DNA of 12,183 bases from JAGWGI01 sp050749785. Its GTDB lineage: Archaea; Micrarchaeota; Micrarchaeia; Micrarchaeales; CABMGC01. Below the pieces are notes generated by a model, which saw nothing but the letters and a program-made list of their open reading frames with translations, had not been told where the DNA came from and ran no database searches. The position numbers and the translations under genes are program-made. Shown piece by piece: positions 1 through 5,447 of the stretch; position 1 is the first letter of the stretch, and each line of letters begins with the position of its first letter. The stretch is from NCBI GenBank assembly GCA_050749785.1, contig JBOGSA010000003.1, forward strand, positions 1-12,183. The letters are read 5' to 3'.

Positions 1-95
1 GGCATCTCAAGACCATCTCCAAAGGAGACCTTTTGGTGCAAGGTATGGCGAACAGATACGCACCTTGCAGGGAAACTCTTTATTTGAACACTCAT
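1..95 (-). CDS. N-terminus of unrecognised protein, cut by left window edge
   Basis: An ATG at 95-93 opens a reading frame that stays open for 31 codons to the window edge. It begins MSVQIKSFPARC and continues with a basic, His/Arg-containing stretch. I do not recognise the family from so short a piece. Support comes from position: a good TATA-like element (ATATAAAT on the minus strand, 136-143) lies about 44 nt upstream of the ATG. That would put transcription start near 114 and leave a leader of roughly 20 nt. No strong Shine-Dalgarno is visible. The gene would be transcribed in the same direction as the tRNA-Ser that precedes it. An open frame of this length can occur by chance, so confidence is moderate to low. 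Confidence 0.45.
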   Translation of the reverse strand, partial: MSVQIKSFPARCVSVRHTLHQKVSFGDGLEM

Positions 96-135
96 CCCGA
101 ATGCAATCTGTTTATGAAGAATGGAGCAATAAAAT

Positions 136-143
136 ATTTATAT
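136..143 (-). promoter_or_regulatory. TATA box for the left-edge gene
   Basis: Minus-strand ATATAAAT within a longer A/T run (131-145). Its spacing of about 44 nt to the ATG at 95 suits an archaeal TATA box with a short leader. Confidence 0.4.
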
Positions 144-153
144 CTAGCGCATC

Positions 154-173
154 CCCCACCGCAAGCAGTGGGG
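154..173. repeat. Hairpin-forming inverted repeat downstream of tRNA-Ser
   Basis: CCCCAC (154-159) and GTGGGG (168-173) form a 6-bp GC-rich stem with an 8-nt loop. It lies about 42 nt beyond the 3' end of tRNA-Ser and just before the TATA box of the next minus-strand gene. It could help end or process the tRNA precursor, or be an operator. No T-run follows it, so a bacterial-style terminator is unlikely. Confidence 0.35.
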
Positions 174-214
174 AATTCCAGCATTAAATCTTTCCGCAGC
201 CACATTAGGTGATT

Positions 215-341
215 CGCCAGGGTAGGGATTTGAACCCTAAAGCCCGTGAGGGCACCGGTTTGCTTGTCGCATCATCTCCGAAGATCAGCTCTTGAAAGAA
301 TTTTTCAAGACCGGCGCGTTACCAGATTCTGCCACCCTGGC
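215..341 (-). tRNA. tRNA-Ser(UGA) with a 43-nt anticodon-loop intron
   Basis: On the minus strand the acceptor stem is GCCAGGG (341-335) paired with CCCTGGC (222-216), with discriminator G at 215 as in archaeal serine tRNAs. A long variable arm (GCCC/GGGC type) and a T arm with loop TTCAAAT are present, so this is a class II tRNA. The anticodon stem CCGGT/ACCGG is split. The 5' part of the loop reads C-U-UGA-A, giving anticodon UGA (307-305) after the conserved U33. The intron runs from 303 to 261, between positions 37 and 38. The splice junctions form a bulge-helix-bulge: bulge AAA (305-303), 4-bp helix CTTG/CAAG (309-306 with 266-263), bulge CAA (262-260). The inner intron helix is weak. 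The mature tRNA is 84 nt and CCA is not encoded. G73 argues against leucine. Confidence 0.92.
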
Positions 342-364
342 ATGGTATTACTTTGCTGGTTCGG

Positions 365-372
365 TTTTATAA
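365..372 (-). promoter_or_regulatory. TATA box of tRNA-Ser
   Basis: Minus-strand TTATAAAA lies inside the near-palindrome GGTTTTATAACC (363-374), centred about 27 nt before the tRNA 5' end at 341. This is the expected archaeal promoter spacing for a tRNA. Confidence 0.55.
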
Positions 373-422
373 CCATTTGTTCCCTTTTGCACGAGGGGAT
401 TCTAAACGTATATTGGCTAACG

Positions 423-431
423 TTTATTAAA
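423..431 (+). promoter_or_regulatory. TATA box of aroD, probably leaderless
   Basis: TTTATTAAA starts 29 nt before the aroD ATG at 452, placing transcription start at about the ATG. No Shine-Dalgarno precedes the ATG. A second A/T element (437-445) is too close to the ATG to drive the full gene. Confidence 0.45.
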
Positions 432-451
432 CGCAGTTTTATAATCGTATT

Positions 452-1138
452 ATGAAAGGGACACGAAAGCTCTGCGCAACGATGATGCCAAGCAACATAG
501 CGCAGCTTGAGAGGATGGTGGATTACGCCACCGCAAAGAATGCGGATTTCAAGGAGCTAAGGCTTGACAGGCTCAGTCCAAGTGGCATGGAGAAGGCGCC
601 TGAAAGGATCTCAAATCAGATGGATAAAACAGTACTTACTCTAAGGAGCCAAGAGGAAGGTGGAAAATATGCGGGAAGCGATTCTGAGATGAAGGCGATA
701 CTAAGCAAATTGGCGCAGTACAACCCAATGCTGCTTGATATAGAATACAGGTTTGCCTTTAGGAACAAAAACTTTGTAAAAAAGCTTCGGGAAAATGATG
801 TTAGGATGATCGTATCATACCACAACTTCGAAACGACACCTTCCAGGCGTGTGCTCAGGGATTTGCTGGAGGAGATGAATAAGATTGGCGATGTGGTCAA
901 AATTGTAACTATGGCGCAAGAGCCAATCGATAATTTCAGAATCTTTGGACTTTACGAAAGCAACCCGACAAGAAAGGACATACTTGCATTTGCGATGGGT
1001 GATTATGGTATGCTTTCACGAATACTTAGCATAACGCACTACAATGCACCTTTCGCATATTGCTCACTTGGCAAACCGATAGCACCAGGCATGATGAGCA
1101 TAGAGAGGATGAAAAAAGTACTTAGTGCTACGCCGTAA
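452..1138 (+). CDS. aroD: Type I 3-dehydroquinate dehydratase
   Basis: This cytosolic enzyme of the shikimate pathway converts 3-dehydroquinate to 3-dehydroshikimate through a Schiff base. The 228-aa protein has the normal length for the single-domain archaeal form. The (beta/alpha)8 landmarks appear in order: KELRLD (34-39), a TLRS..EGGKY segment (63-73), DIEYRF with the active-site acid E98, VSYHNFETTP with catalytic H124 (121-130), and KIVTMAQ with the Schiff-base lysine K150. The usual closing segments follow: MGDYGMLSRI, and LGKPIAPGMMSI, which corresponds to the family's S.PGQ loop. No catalytic residue is missing. The ATG is chosen because the family normally starts just before the first strand and a TATA box sits one promoter length upstream. 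No other shikimate gene lies in the window, so the pathway cannot be judged here. Confidence 0.93.
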   Translation: MKGTRKLCATMMPSNIAQLERMVDYATAKNADFKELRLDRLSPSGMEKAPERISNQMDKTVLTLRSQEEGGKYAGSDSEMKAILSKLAQYNPMLLDIEYRFAFRNKNFVKKLRENDVRMIVSYHNFETTPSRRVLRDLLEEMNKIGDVVKIVTMAQEPIDNFRIFGLYESNPTRKDILAFAMGDYGMLSRILSITHYNAPFAYCSLGKPIAPGMMSIERMKKVLSATP

Positions 1139-1154
1139 GCTTTGATGCATAGAT

Positions 1155-1195
1155 GTGCTCCCGGCGGGATTTGAACTCGGGTCTCTAGCGTGAGA
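1155..1195 (-). repeat. Left copy of 41-bp direct repeat: decayed tRNA-Glu 3' half (att-like)
   Basis: This matches 1963-2003 at 39 of 41 positions, exactly 808 bp away in the same orientation. It corresponds to tRNA-Glu from U33 and the anticodon to the discriminator and two flanking bases. The two differences fall at tRNA positions 65 (1164) and 52 (1177), and each breaks a T-stem pair (C49-C65, A52-C62). The 5' half is absent. This is the pattern left when an element integrates into a tRNA gene and the displaced 3' end decays. Confidence 0.8.
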
Positions 1196-1199
1196 AATG

Positions 1200-1433
1200 T
1201 TACGCAAATTTAATCTTTAGTCTTCTATTTGCGGTGTGTACGCTATCTATGAATCTCTTTTGTCTCATCTCCCATGTTTTGTCACTTATACCGCTTATAA
1301 ATTCTGCTTTTAGCTTAACAAAATCCATATGGCTCCTAAAATTGCCCCTCTTTTCTTTTTCGAGGAGTATAAGATCTTTCTTTGTTAGTTTAATTTCTTT
1401 CATTGAAACCCTACGCGTGGTGGTCGTAGTCAA
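1200..1433 (-). CDS. Small basic protein of unknown function in the island
   Basis: I do not recognise this 77-aa protein. It is lysine/arginine-rich, begins with a TTTTT-RR tract, and is otherwise predicted helical, with charged segments such as KKDLILLEKEKR and a basic C-terminus (ANRRLKIKF). The first start is TTG at 1433, with GGTGA six bases upstream, but that GGTGA is also coding sequence of the toxin. ATG at 1403 would give a 67-aa protein starting MKEIKLTKK just after the toxin stop. The gene overlaps or abuts the toxin gene and ends 5 nt before the left repeat, so it appears to be part of the same cassette. It could be a third component of the toxin-antitoxin locus, a remnant of a mobile-element gene, or a non-gene. 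Confidence 0.5.
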   Translation of the reverse strand: MTTTTTRRVSMKEIKLTKKDLILLEKEKRGNFRSHMDFVKLKAEFISGISDKTWEMRQKRFIDSVHTANRRLKIKFA

Positions 1434-1674
1434 CTATCGTCACCATCTTTGCATTATCATTTATAACGTATTTCACTACAAAGTGCCCTATGTGCCTTTC
1501 TCTTACTCCGGCATATTCGCTGTGCATCCATTTGCCCACTTCATAAGGATTTTCGGCAAGTTGATTGAAGAGCTTTACAAGCCTTTTGTATGTTAATGAA
1601 TCCTTCTTGACTATCTTCCTAAGCTTCTCTCTAACGCTATCTGCGAGATGCACTTCATAGGTCATAATCGGCAC
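1411..1674 (-). CDS. RelE/ParE-superfamily toxin
   Basis: Known members are small ribonucleases or gyrase poisons that inhibit growth when their antitoxin is lost. This 87-aa protein follows the family plan. A first strand (MTYEVHLADSV) is followed by two helices. Then comes the conserved segment AENPYEVGKW and the core GVRERHIGHFVVKYVI (56-71), which carries the basic residues R58, R60 and K68. The last strand is TIVDYDHH. The C-terminus stops at DYDHHA, without the Tyr that many RelE members carry just after this point, so the catalytic mode is uncertain. The first start is GTG at 1674. ATG at 1665, nine codons' worth of bases from the antitoxin stop and with GGTG about 9 nt upstream, is probably the real start. 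It lies 5 nt downstream of the presumed antitoxin gene. Confidence 0.8.
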   Translation of the reverse strand: MPIMTYEVHLADSVREKLRKIVKKDSLTYKRLVKLFNQLAENPYEVGKWMHSEYAGVRERHIGHFVVKYVINDNAKMVTIVDYDHHA

Positions 1675-1679
1675 CGTTA

Positions 1680-1895
1680 TTAATTAGGTCCCCAAACATC
1701 ACTTACAAGGGCCTTTACGGATTTGTATTTGTGCACCTTTCCAGTTCTCAATTCCTCTAGCCCCACATCCAATCCGCTGGCCTTTCTTTTCTTCATGGCA
1801 TTGGCTATTAGAGTAATCTGAGCTTCAAGGTTTCCGAGCCTTCTTTCTATCATACTCATTTCAGTGTTTGCTTTCACCATGATTACATTTTGCAT
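1680..1895 (-). CDS. Presumed antitoxin of the RelE-like toxin
   Basis: This 71-aa protein lies immediately upstream of the toxin gene and in the same direction, the usual antitoxin-first order. The N-terminal part is a predicted helix (MSMIERRLGNLEAQITLIANAMKK, residues 13 to 36) that could dimerise. The C-terminal part, LRTGKVHKYKSVKALVSDVW, resembles the toxin-binding tail of archaeal RelB-type antitoxins (G-K-x-x-x-Y/W-K-S pattern). Family assignment is by position and this weak pattern only. The first ATG is at 1895. The TATA-like element at 1904-1910 would start transcription near 1881, so the ATG at 1880 (MVKANTEMSM) may be the true, leaderless start. Confidence 0.65.
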   Translation of the reverse strand: MQNVIMVKANTEMSMIERRLGNLEAQITLIANAMKKRKASGLDVGLEELRTGKVHKYKSVKALVSDVWGPN

Positions 1896-1903
1896 ATTTA
1901 GCT

Positions 1904-1910
1904 ATTTAAG
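1904..1910 (-). promoter_or_regulatory. TATA-like element of the toxin-antitoxin operon
   Basis: Minus-strand CTTAAAT is centred about 26 nt before the internal ATG at 1880. Confidence 0.35.
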
Positions 1911-1962
1911 GTTTGTTATGGGCTGAAGGATTTTTAACATGGACTTGTAATCGTAGGATTGA

Positions 1963-2003
1963 GTGCTCCCGCCGGGATTTGAACCCGGGTCTCTAGCGTG
2001 AGA
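1963..2003 (-). repeat. Right copy of 41-bp direct repeat, inside tRNA-Glu
   Basis: This is the intact copy of the repeat at 1155-1195. It spans the tRNA-Glu 3' half from U33 to the discriminator. The stretch between the copies (1196-1962) holds only the toxin-antitoxin cassette and the third small ORF. Confidence 0.8.
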
Positions 2004-2038
2004 GGCTAACGTCCTTGACCGAACTAGACGACAGGAGC
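1964..2038 (-). tRNA. tRNA-Glu(CUC)
   Basis: The minus-strand cloverleaf is complete. The acceptor is GCTCCTG/CGGGAGC (one U-G pair), the D stem GTCT/GGAC, the anticodon stem TTAGC/GCTAG, and the loop CTCTCAC gives anticodon CUC, reading GAG. The T stem is CCGGG/CCCGG with loop TTCAAAT, and the discriminator is A at 1964. It is 75 nt with no intron and no encoded CCA. Its 3' half is duplicated 808 bp downstream, consistent with use as an integration site whose function was restored by the incoming element. Confidence 0.95.
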
Positions 2039-2060
2039 ATAAGGATTTATCCCTTTGCAG

Positions 2061-2069
2061 ATATAATCT
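2061..2069 (-). promoter_or_regulatory. TATA box of tRNA-Glu
   Basis: Minus-strand AGATTATAT is centred about 27 nt before the tRNA 5' end at 2038. Confidence 0.5.
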
Positions 2070-2079
2070 ATTTGAACTC

Positions 2080-2088
2080 TTTATTAAT
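2080..2088 (+). promoter_or_regulatory. TATA box of rfcL, probably leaderless
   Basis: TTTATTAAT begins 24 nt before the rfcL ATG at 2104, and no Shine-Dalgarno is present. The sequence is nearly the same as the aroD element. The tRNA-Glu and rfcL promoters share this short divergent region. Confidence 0.45.
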
Positions 2089-2103
2089 CCTTTTGATGAT
2101 AAC

Positions 2104-3324
2104 ATGGCACTCGCAGAGAAGTACGCACCTAACACGCTCAACCAGATAACGGGCAATGAGGACTCTGTGGATAAGCTTGTCAAGTTTGGGATGGAAGCGC
2201 ACAATGGAGGATCAAGGAAGCCGATACTCATCTTCGGACCTTCTGGCACTGGGAAGACAACTGCTGCGCATGCACTTGCATATTCAAACGGCTTTGAGAT
2301 ATTGGAGATGAACGCGAGTGATTACCGTGATGCAGAGACGCTTGCAAACACGCTTATCCCTGCGAGCAAGTCCTTTGGGCTCTTTTCACGAAAACTTCTA
2401 ATTATACTTGATGAGATAGATGAAAGATCTGACAAGTTCGATGCAGGTTCGGAGAAAGTTATTTCACAGCTTGTTAAGGAGTCACGTCATCCTATCGTCT
2501 TCATAGCAAGTGATTACTGGGACAGGAAGATCAGCTTCCTTCGCGAAAGCGTTGAAAAAATAGAGTTCAAAAGAGTCAATAGAGAGGACCTCAAAAAACT
2601 CCTTGGCATCATAGTCAGGAAAGAGGGTGCACAGATACAAGAAGAGATAGTCGACCAGATTATCGCGCGTTCCAACGGCGACATACGTGGCGCGATAAAC
2701 GACCTTGAGCTGATGATCGGTGCAAGACCAGAGCTGCTGGAAAACATTGGCATGCGGGATCGCAAACTTGAGGTCTTCGGCGTTCTGGACAAGATCTTCC
2801 TTTCAAAGAACTTCGACACCGCACGTGAGGCTGCGATGAACACGGACCTTGACAGCGACATGCTGATCAACTGGGTTGATGAGAACGTCCCTAACCGCTA
2901 CTCTTGGAGATCTGATATGATAACCGCATACAACAACCTTGCGAAGGCGAGCTTCTTTTTAGGCCAGGCTAGTAGGAAGAGCTACTATGGATATTTGCGA
3001 TACTCAAGTGTGCTCATGTCAAGCGGCGTTTCGCTTGCGCCAAACGGCGAGGTGACATACCTTAGGAGCTATGCGTTCCCGAACAACATAAGGCAACTCA
3101 GCAAGAGCAAGGCGAGTAGGAATGCTGTGTCTGGAGCGATCGTGAAGCTGGTTTATACGCTGCACGCGCACAAGAAGGACATATTCAGCGGCTATCTGCA
3201 GATGCTCAAGTCGATGATTAAGGAGGGAACAAAAGAGGTAGGAGAGGAAGAGACAGTCAGCTTCTTTGAGAAAACTTATGGATTGGACGGAAAGGACATC
3301 GATGCCATACTAGCATCCAACTAG
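2104..3324 (+). CDS. rfcL: Replication factor C large subunit (clamp loader)
   Basis: With the small subunit this AAA+ ATPase opens the PCNA ring and loads it on primed DNA during replication. The 406-aa protein begins with the family signature (EKYAPNTLNQITGNE), followed by Walker A GPSGTGKT (45-52), Walker B LIILDEID (99-106), a sensor 1 region VFIASDYWD (132-140) and sensor 2 SNGDIRGAIND with R195. The sensor 1 Asn usual in this family (A-N-D) is Ser136. The C-terminal collar region (about 230-400) is helical. The terminal Q-x-x-L-x-x-F-F PCNA-binding tail of many archaeal RfcL proteins is not obvious. The nearest match is ETVSFF close to the end. The small subunit gene is not in the window. 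Its stop is 2 nt from the stop of the convergent 163-aa gene. Confidence 0.92.
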   Translation: MALAEKYAPNTLNQITGNEDSVDKLVKFGMEAHNGGSRKPILIFGPSGTGKTTAAHALAYSNGFEILEMNASDYRDAETLANTLIPASKSFGLFSRKLLIILDEIDERSDKFDAGSEKVISQLVKESRHPIVFIASDYWDRKISFLRESVEKIEFKRVNREDLKKLLGIIVRKEGAQIQEEIVDQIIARSNGDIRGAINDLELMIGARPELLENIGMRDRKLEVFGVLDKIFLSKNFDTAREAAMNTDLDSDMLINWVDENVPNRYSWRSDMITAYNNLAKASFFLGQASRKSYYGYLRYSSVLMSSGVSLAPNGEVTYLRSYAFPNNIRQLSKSKASRNAVSGAIVKLVYTLHAHKKDIFSGYLQMLKSMIKEGTKEVGEEETVSFFEKTYGLDGKDIDAILASN

Positions 3325-3326
3325 CT

Positions 3327-3818
3327 CTATCTGAAGAAATCCTGCATCTTCACGGCCAGATTCTCAAACGGGTCTGAGAATAGTGCCACTGTGCTTGTGT
3401 GGCTTATCTCAAAGTTCTGGGCAGTGCTTTTGTCAAACACTACAAAATCATTCAGGGCCATCGACCAGTTCCATGCATTTAGATTCAACGCATTGATTTT
3501 TGTCTGGTGCTTGAAGGGTTCGCCGCTGAGCTCGATTGCTCCCTTTCCTTTGCTGGCATATCCGACCATATCCATAGGCTCTATCTCAAAGAAACCAATC
3601 TTTGTGAAACTCCTGTTATCATCACTTATCCACCTTCTGTTTGCGTGCTTCTCGTTACTTAGGCGCACATCGAATTTCTTTCCTACCAGACGCTTGTCAG
3701 AAGAGTACAGAACTTGATCCGGCGGCCTTCTCAGCGGATTGAAAGCGGAAATACCGCTGTGGCGTGTGGGTTCAGCTTGCATAACAGCCGCGTGCTTTAG
3801 TATTATTGACATTGCCAC
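3327..3818 (-). CDS. Unrecognised 163-aa protein at the end of the pheST operon
   Basis: I do not recognise a family. The start is GTG at 3818, with ATG at 3812 as an alternative. It lies 2 nt after the pheT stop, so it is very probably co-transcribed with pheT. The protein looks soluble, with no signal peptide or membrane segment. It has a basic N-terminal half (FNPLRRPPDQ, KRLVGKKFDVRL, KHANRRWISDD) and a C-terminal half with NLNAWNWSMALNDFVVF and a final FENLAVKMQDFF. Alternating hydrophobic residues suggest a mostly beta fold. There are no Cys residues and no obvious nucleotide-binding motif. The frame is clean for 163 codons and base use resembles pheT, so it is likely a real gene. Confidence 0.7.
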   Translation of the reverse strand: MAMSIILKHAAVMQAEPTRHSGISAFNPLRRPPDQVLYSSDKRLVGKKFDVRLSNEKHANRRWISDDNRSFTKIGFFEIEPMDMVGYASKGKGAIELSGEPFKHQTKINALNLNAWNWSMALNDFVVFDKSTAQNFEISHTSTVALFSDPFENLAVKMQDFFR

Positions 3819-3820
3819 AT

Positions 3821-5446
3821 CTACAGGGTAAGTTCAAAGGCGATCGTGGGTTCCTCAATCCCGAAGCTGCTAAGCACCTCGGGATGCACCTCTCCGAAAA
3901 CACCTACATCCTTGCCACTAAGAAGAATTGATGCGCACCTACCCTCTATAAAACTACTGTGCAGATTTTCCTTTATAGTGTACTTTGCGCCCATTCCTTG
4001 CAGCACTCCTTCCACTATGGCCTTTATCCGGTTGAAGTTTGCCTTTGGATCGGTGACAACAGCTGCGAGTTTTTGTTTCTCCGCTACTTGTTTTTCCATC
4101 TCAAAGGCCATATCTATCTCGAATATCTTCTGTGGCATCTTTTCATGGACAGACATGCCGATGTTCTTGAGAAGCGATGGAAGCAGCCATGTTCTCATCA
4201 TTGTTAGCTGCTGCATCTTTGCATCTCTTACCTTTACATAATTGTTTCCAGATTCCTTGAGTCGCATGTTGCCGAAGTTCTGCTTCTCGTTTGTAAGATA
4301 AGAGTTCATTGTCTCGCTAAAACCCATCCCCACAAGGATTTCTGAGAGTTTGCTGTTTCGCTTAGTAGTTTCTTCGATGCCTCCAATTTGGTCTGCAAAT
4401 ATCGGTACAGGTTGAATGTAATCGTAGCCGTAAGCTATCGCCACATCCTCAATCACATCCTGCTCGTTTATCACGTCGAGCCGATACTCAGGAACCTTGA
4501 ACCTTATGTTCTTCCCGAGAAGCGCAGCCTCGTATCCCATCTTGTTTGCAAGCGAGATAACGTTGTTGAACCCAATTATAACGCCGATCTGGCTTTCCAT
4601 TTTGATTAACGGAATTTCGATTTTCGCAGATTCCATCTTCGGGAGAAGGACGCTGCTGCCCTTGTAGTTTACCTTTACCTTTGAAACGTTTGCTCCCATG
4701 TCAATGAAGATTGCTGCCAGAAGGTCTGCAGATTTTTCGACTATGAGCTTGTTTGTACCAGTTATCTCAACAAACATATTCTTTGTTGAGTTTGTGACCT
4801 TGGTTCGCTCGGAGTTTAAGATTGGGACGAATGAGATCGCGCCCTCCTGGTCCTTTACCACAGGATACAGCTTTGAATTCTTCAGGGTATGGGCGTATGC
4901 TATCCCCTTCTCGCTTTCTAATACAATCTGGCTGAACTTCATCTTCTTCTTTATGTTCAGCGCCAAGAACTGTTCGTCGCCAACTGCATCATAAACTAGC
5001 GGAGCCTTTATTCTGTCAAGATCGTGCAGACCGATTGCGATCCTCTTCCTTGCCCTTCCATAGTTTGACGTGAACTTCTCTGTGAACACAAGCAGATGTG
5101 TGAGGCTTTGCTCATCAAACTTTACACCCTTCACCACCATGCCGGAGATGAATGGCCTTATATCCTTTATCGCGCTGCCAATATTTATCTCAAGCGCGGG
5201 CTTCTCGTCCTTTATCACATATTTTGTCTTCTTGCCATTGTGCATGAAATTTCTAAGTGCCCTTGCAAACCCAACTATGTCGATAACATCTGGCCTGTTC
5301 GCAGGGAAGTCTATCTGCACCTCATCCTTGCTCAGCCCCTCAACGTCGAATCCCATCTTCTCGATATGCGATCTGAGCTTCTTATCGTCGAACTTGGTGC
5401 CCACTAGCTTGAAGAGATAATTTTTGTTGAAGGTTGCATTTACCAT
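3821..5446 (-). CDS. pheT: Phenylalanine-tRNA ligase beta subunit (archaeal type)
   Basis: With PheS it forms the (alpha-beta)2 enzyme that charges tRNA-Phe. The beta chain recognises tRNA and edits mischarged Tyr. At 541 aa it has the length of the archaeal/eukaryal form, without the bacterial N-terminal tRNA-binding domain. The N-terminal segment IDFPANRPDVIDIVGFARAL (45-64) is typical. The B3/B4 region (about 100-260) contains RKRIAIGLHDLDRI (133-146) and VPILNSERTKVT (207-218). The B5 domain (about 275-345) ends in VPEYRLDVINEQDVIEDVA...YGYDYI. The catalytic-like core closes with GVFGEVHPEVLSSFGI...AFEL. The ATG at 5446 lies 1 nt after the pheS stop, with an AGAGGA Shine-Dalgarno inside the end of pheS, so translation is probably coupled. 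Confidence 0.95.
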   Translation of the reverse strand: MVNATFNKNYLFKLVGTKFDDKKLRSHIEKMGFDVEGLSKDEVQIDFPANRPDVIDIVGFARALRNFMHNGKKTKYVIKDEKPALEINIGSAIKDIRPFISGMVVKGVKFDEQSLTHLLVFTEKFTSNYGRARKRIAIGLHDLDRIKAPLVYDAVGDEQFLALNIKKKMKFSQIVLESEKGIAYAHTLKNSKLYPVVKDQEGAISFVPILNSERTKVTNSTKNMFVEITGTNKLIVEKSADLLAAIFIDMGANVSKVKVNYKGSSVLLPKMESAKIEIPLIKMESQIGVIIGFNNVISLANKMGYEAALLGKNIRFKVPEYRLDVINEQDVIEDVAIAYGYDYIQPVPIFADQIGGIEETTKRNSKLSEILVGMGFSETMNSYLTNEKQNFGNMRLKESGNNYVKVRDAKMQQLTMMRTWLLPSLLKNIGMSVHEKMPQKIFEIDMAFEMEKQVAEKQKLAAVVTDPKANFNRIKAIVEGVLQGMGAKYTIKENLHSSFIEGRCASILLSGKDVGVFGEVHPEVLSSFGIEEPTIAFELTL

Positions 5447-5447
5447 G

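Noticed and set aside
1..80. GCAAGGT/ACCTTGC pairing near the left edge as an RNA gene
   Set aside because: It matches no RNA family I can recall, and the stretch is covered by a continuous coding frame on the minus strand.
154..173. Stem-loop as an intrinsic terminator after tRNA-Ser
   Set aside because: No T-run follows it on the minus strand, and archaeal termination usually depends on T-runs; it is kept only as an inverted repeat.
215..341. tRNA-Leu or tRNA-Phe instead of tRNA-Ser
   Set aside because: The discriminator is G and the loop reads U33 then UGA with the CCGGT/ACCGG stem. A GAA (Phe) reading would shift the stem and conflict with the long variable arm.
246..455. 69-aa plus-strand frame ending near the aroD start
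   Set aside because: It runs through the tRNA-Ser gene and its promoter and has no protein character; it is a by-product of the tRNA region.
1902..2249. 115-aa minus-strand frame over tRNA-Glu
   Set aside because: It covers the tRNA and the 5' end of rfcL on the opposite strand, so it is not plausible as a gene.
5096..5407. Long plus-strand frames opposite pheT and pheS
   Set aside because: They are antisense shadows of strongly supported synthetase genes and have no independent start signals.
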